From NCBI GenBank assembly GCA_018057635.1, contig JAGPDJ010000153.1, positions 1 to 6,423 of the forward strand: a DNA stretch of 6,423 nt. Direction: 5' to 3'. Below are positions 6,068-6,423 of the stretch, piece after piece (the first letter of the stretch is position 1; each line of letters begins with the position of its first letter). A program made the position numbers and the translations under genes. This DNA is from Ferruginibacter sp. (GTDB taxonomy: Bacteria > Bacteroidota > Bacteroidia > Chitinophagales > Chitinophagaceae). Under the pieces are notes generated by a model. That model saw only the letters and a program-made list of their open reading frames with translations, was not told the DNA's origin and made no database searches.

Positions 6068-6423
6068 ATGAAAAAAATTATTTTCGCTTCCGATGGAAAG
6101 AATTTTCCGAAGGGAGCTTTTGAATTTATTAAAGAATTGCAACAGACCGAACCGGTTTTGTTAACAGGTGCTTTTTTACATTCACTTAATTTCGAGGAAT
6201 TTTTACCGGGAGTTTTTGCCATGTATGCCAGCCCGGCACTGGAATTCCTGCAAGAAGAAAAAAATCAGGTTACACAAACTATCAGGCTTTTTGAAGATTC
6301 ATGCCAGCGCAACAATATTGAATATAGGGTTCATGAACAAAGCATGAACTGGAAAATAGATGACCTTGCTAAAGAAACCCGTTTTGCTGACCTGATGGTA
6401 TTGAGTGAAGAGCTATTCTGTAA
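6068..6423 (+). CDS. Usp-like protein, N-terminal part (3' truncated by window edge)
   Basis: The frame is open from the ATG at 6068 to the window end with no stop, giving 118 complete codons; the final TAA bases of the window are not in this frame. The protein begins MKKIIFASDG, a beta strand ending in Asp9 as in the other Usps here. It continues with a helix (KGAFEFIKELQQ), a second strand (PVLLTGAFLH), a loop with F-L-P-G-V-F, a long charged helix (about residues 56-82), a strand (IEYRVHE) and a helix leading to FADLMVLSEE. This order matches the first Usp domain up to the strand before the glycine loop; that loop, if present, lies past the window. The residue after Asp9 is Gly-Lys rather than Phe-Ser, so it belongs to a different Usp subgroup from the three minus-strand genes. 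Role: probable cytoplasmic stress protein, divergently transcribed and perhaps coregulated with the minus-strand block. There is no Shine-Dalgarno sequence. Confidence 0.75.
   Translation, partial: MKKIIFASDGKNFPKGAFEFIKELQQTEPVLLTGAFLHSLNFEEFLPGVFAMYASPALEFLQEEKNQVTQTIRLFEDSCQRNNIEYRVHEQSMNWKIDDLAKETRFADLMVLSEELFC

Noticed and set aside
6004..6222. Minus-strand ORF of 72 codons across the divergent region
   Set aside because: It is antisense to the start of the plus-strand Usp-like gene, which reads as a clean beta-alpha-beta protein; the reverse ORF has no recognisable features.
1..6423. Defence system, CRISPR array, transposon or tRNA/rRNA
   Set aside because: I saw no repeat-spacer pattern, transposase, terminal repeats or RNA-gene signature; the coding content is transporters and Usps only.

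Overview
The window looks like chromosomal DNA of a Bacteroidota bacterium, most likely a Chitinophagaceae-type or related lineage. The base composition is AT-rich, roughly 60% AT by eye. No start codon has a clear Shine-Dalgarno sequence. Several intergenic regions carry exact matches to the Bacteroidota -7 element TAnnTTTG. The lineage call is an inference from these traits and from protein style; no database was searched.

Layout. Positions 2-550 (+) hold the 3' end of an Nramp-family divalent-metal transporter gene, with its start outside the window. It converges, with only 16 bp between the stop codons, on a four-gene minus-strand block. Read in transcription order from the right, this block is: a two-domain universal stress protein (Usp, 5903-5031), a P2-type cation-transporting ATPase (4948-2465), a second two-domain Usp (2343-1498) and a third two-domain Usp (1421-567). 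A 164-bp divergent intergenic region (5904-6067) separates the block from a fourth Usp-like gene on the plus strand (6068 to the window end, cut off). That intergenic region has -7 matches facing both ways and a perfect 7-bp inverted repeat that could be an operator.

How the genes may work together. All five complete or nearly complete readable genes encode either a Usp or a membrane cation transporter. The Usps share an N-terminal alpha/beta nucleotide-binding fold with Asp9, and their glycine loop ranges from intact (the 2343-1498 gene) to altered (the other two complete ones). The simplest reading is a stress or energy-limitation module in which Usps sense ATP/AMP or act as partners, while the pump adjusts cation balance. 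A comparable pairing is known in Mycobacterium tuberculosis, where the Usp Rv1996 lies next to the P-type ATPase CtpF (Rv1997) in the hypoxia-induced DosR regulon. The pump here keeps all the catalytic ATPase motifs but lacks several of the residues that bind Ca2+ in SERCA, so its substrate is open. I see no mobile element, CRISPR array, tRNA or rRNA, and no sign of a defence system.
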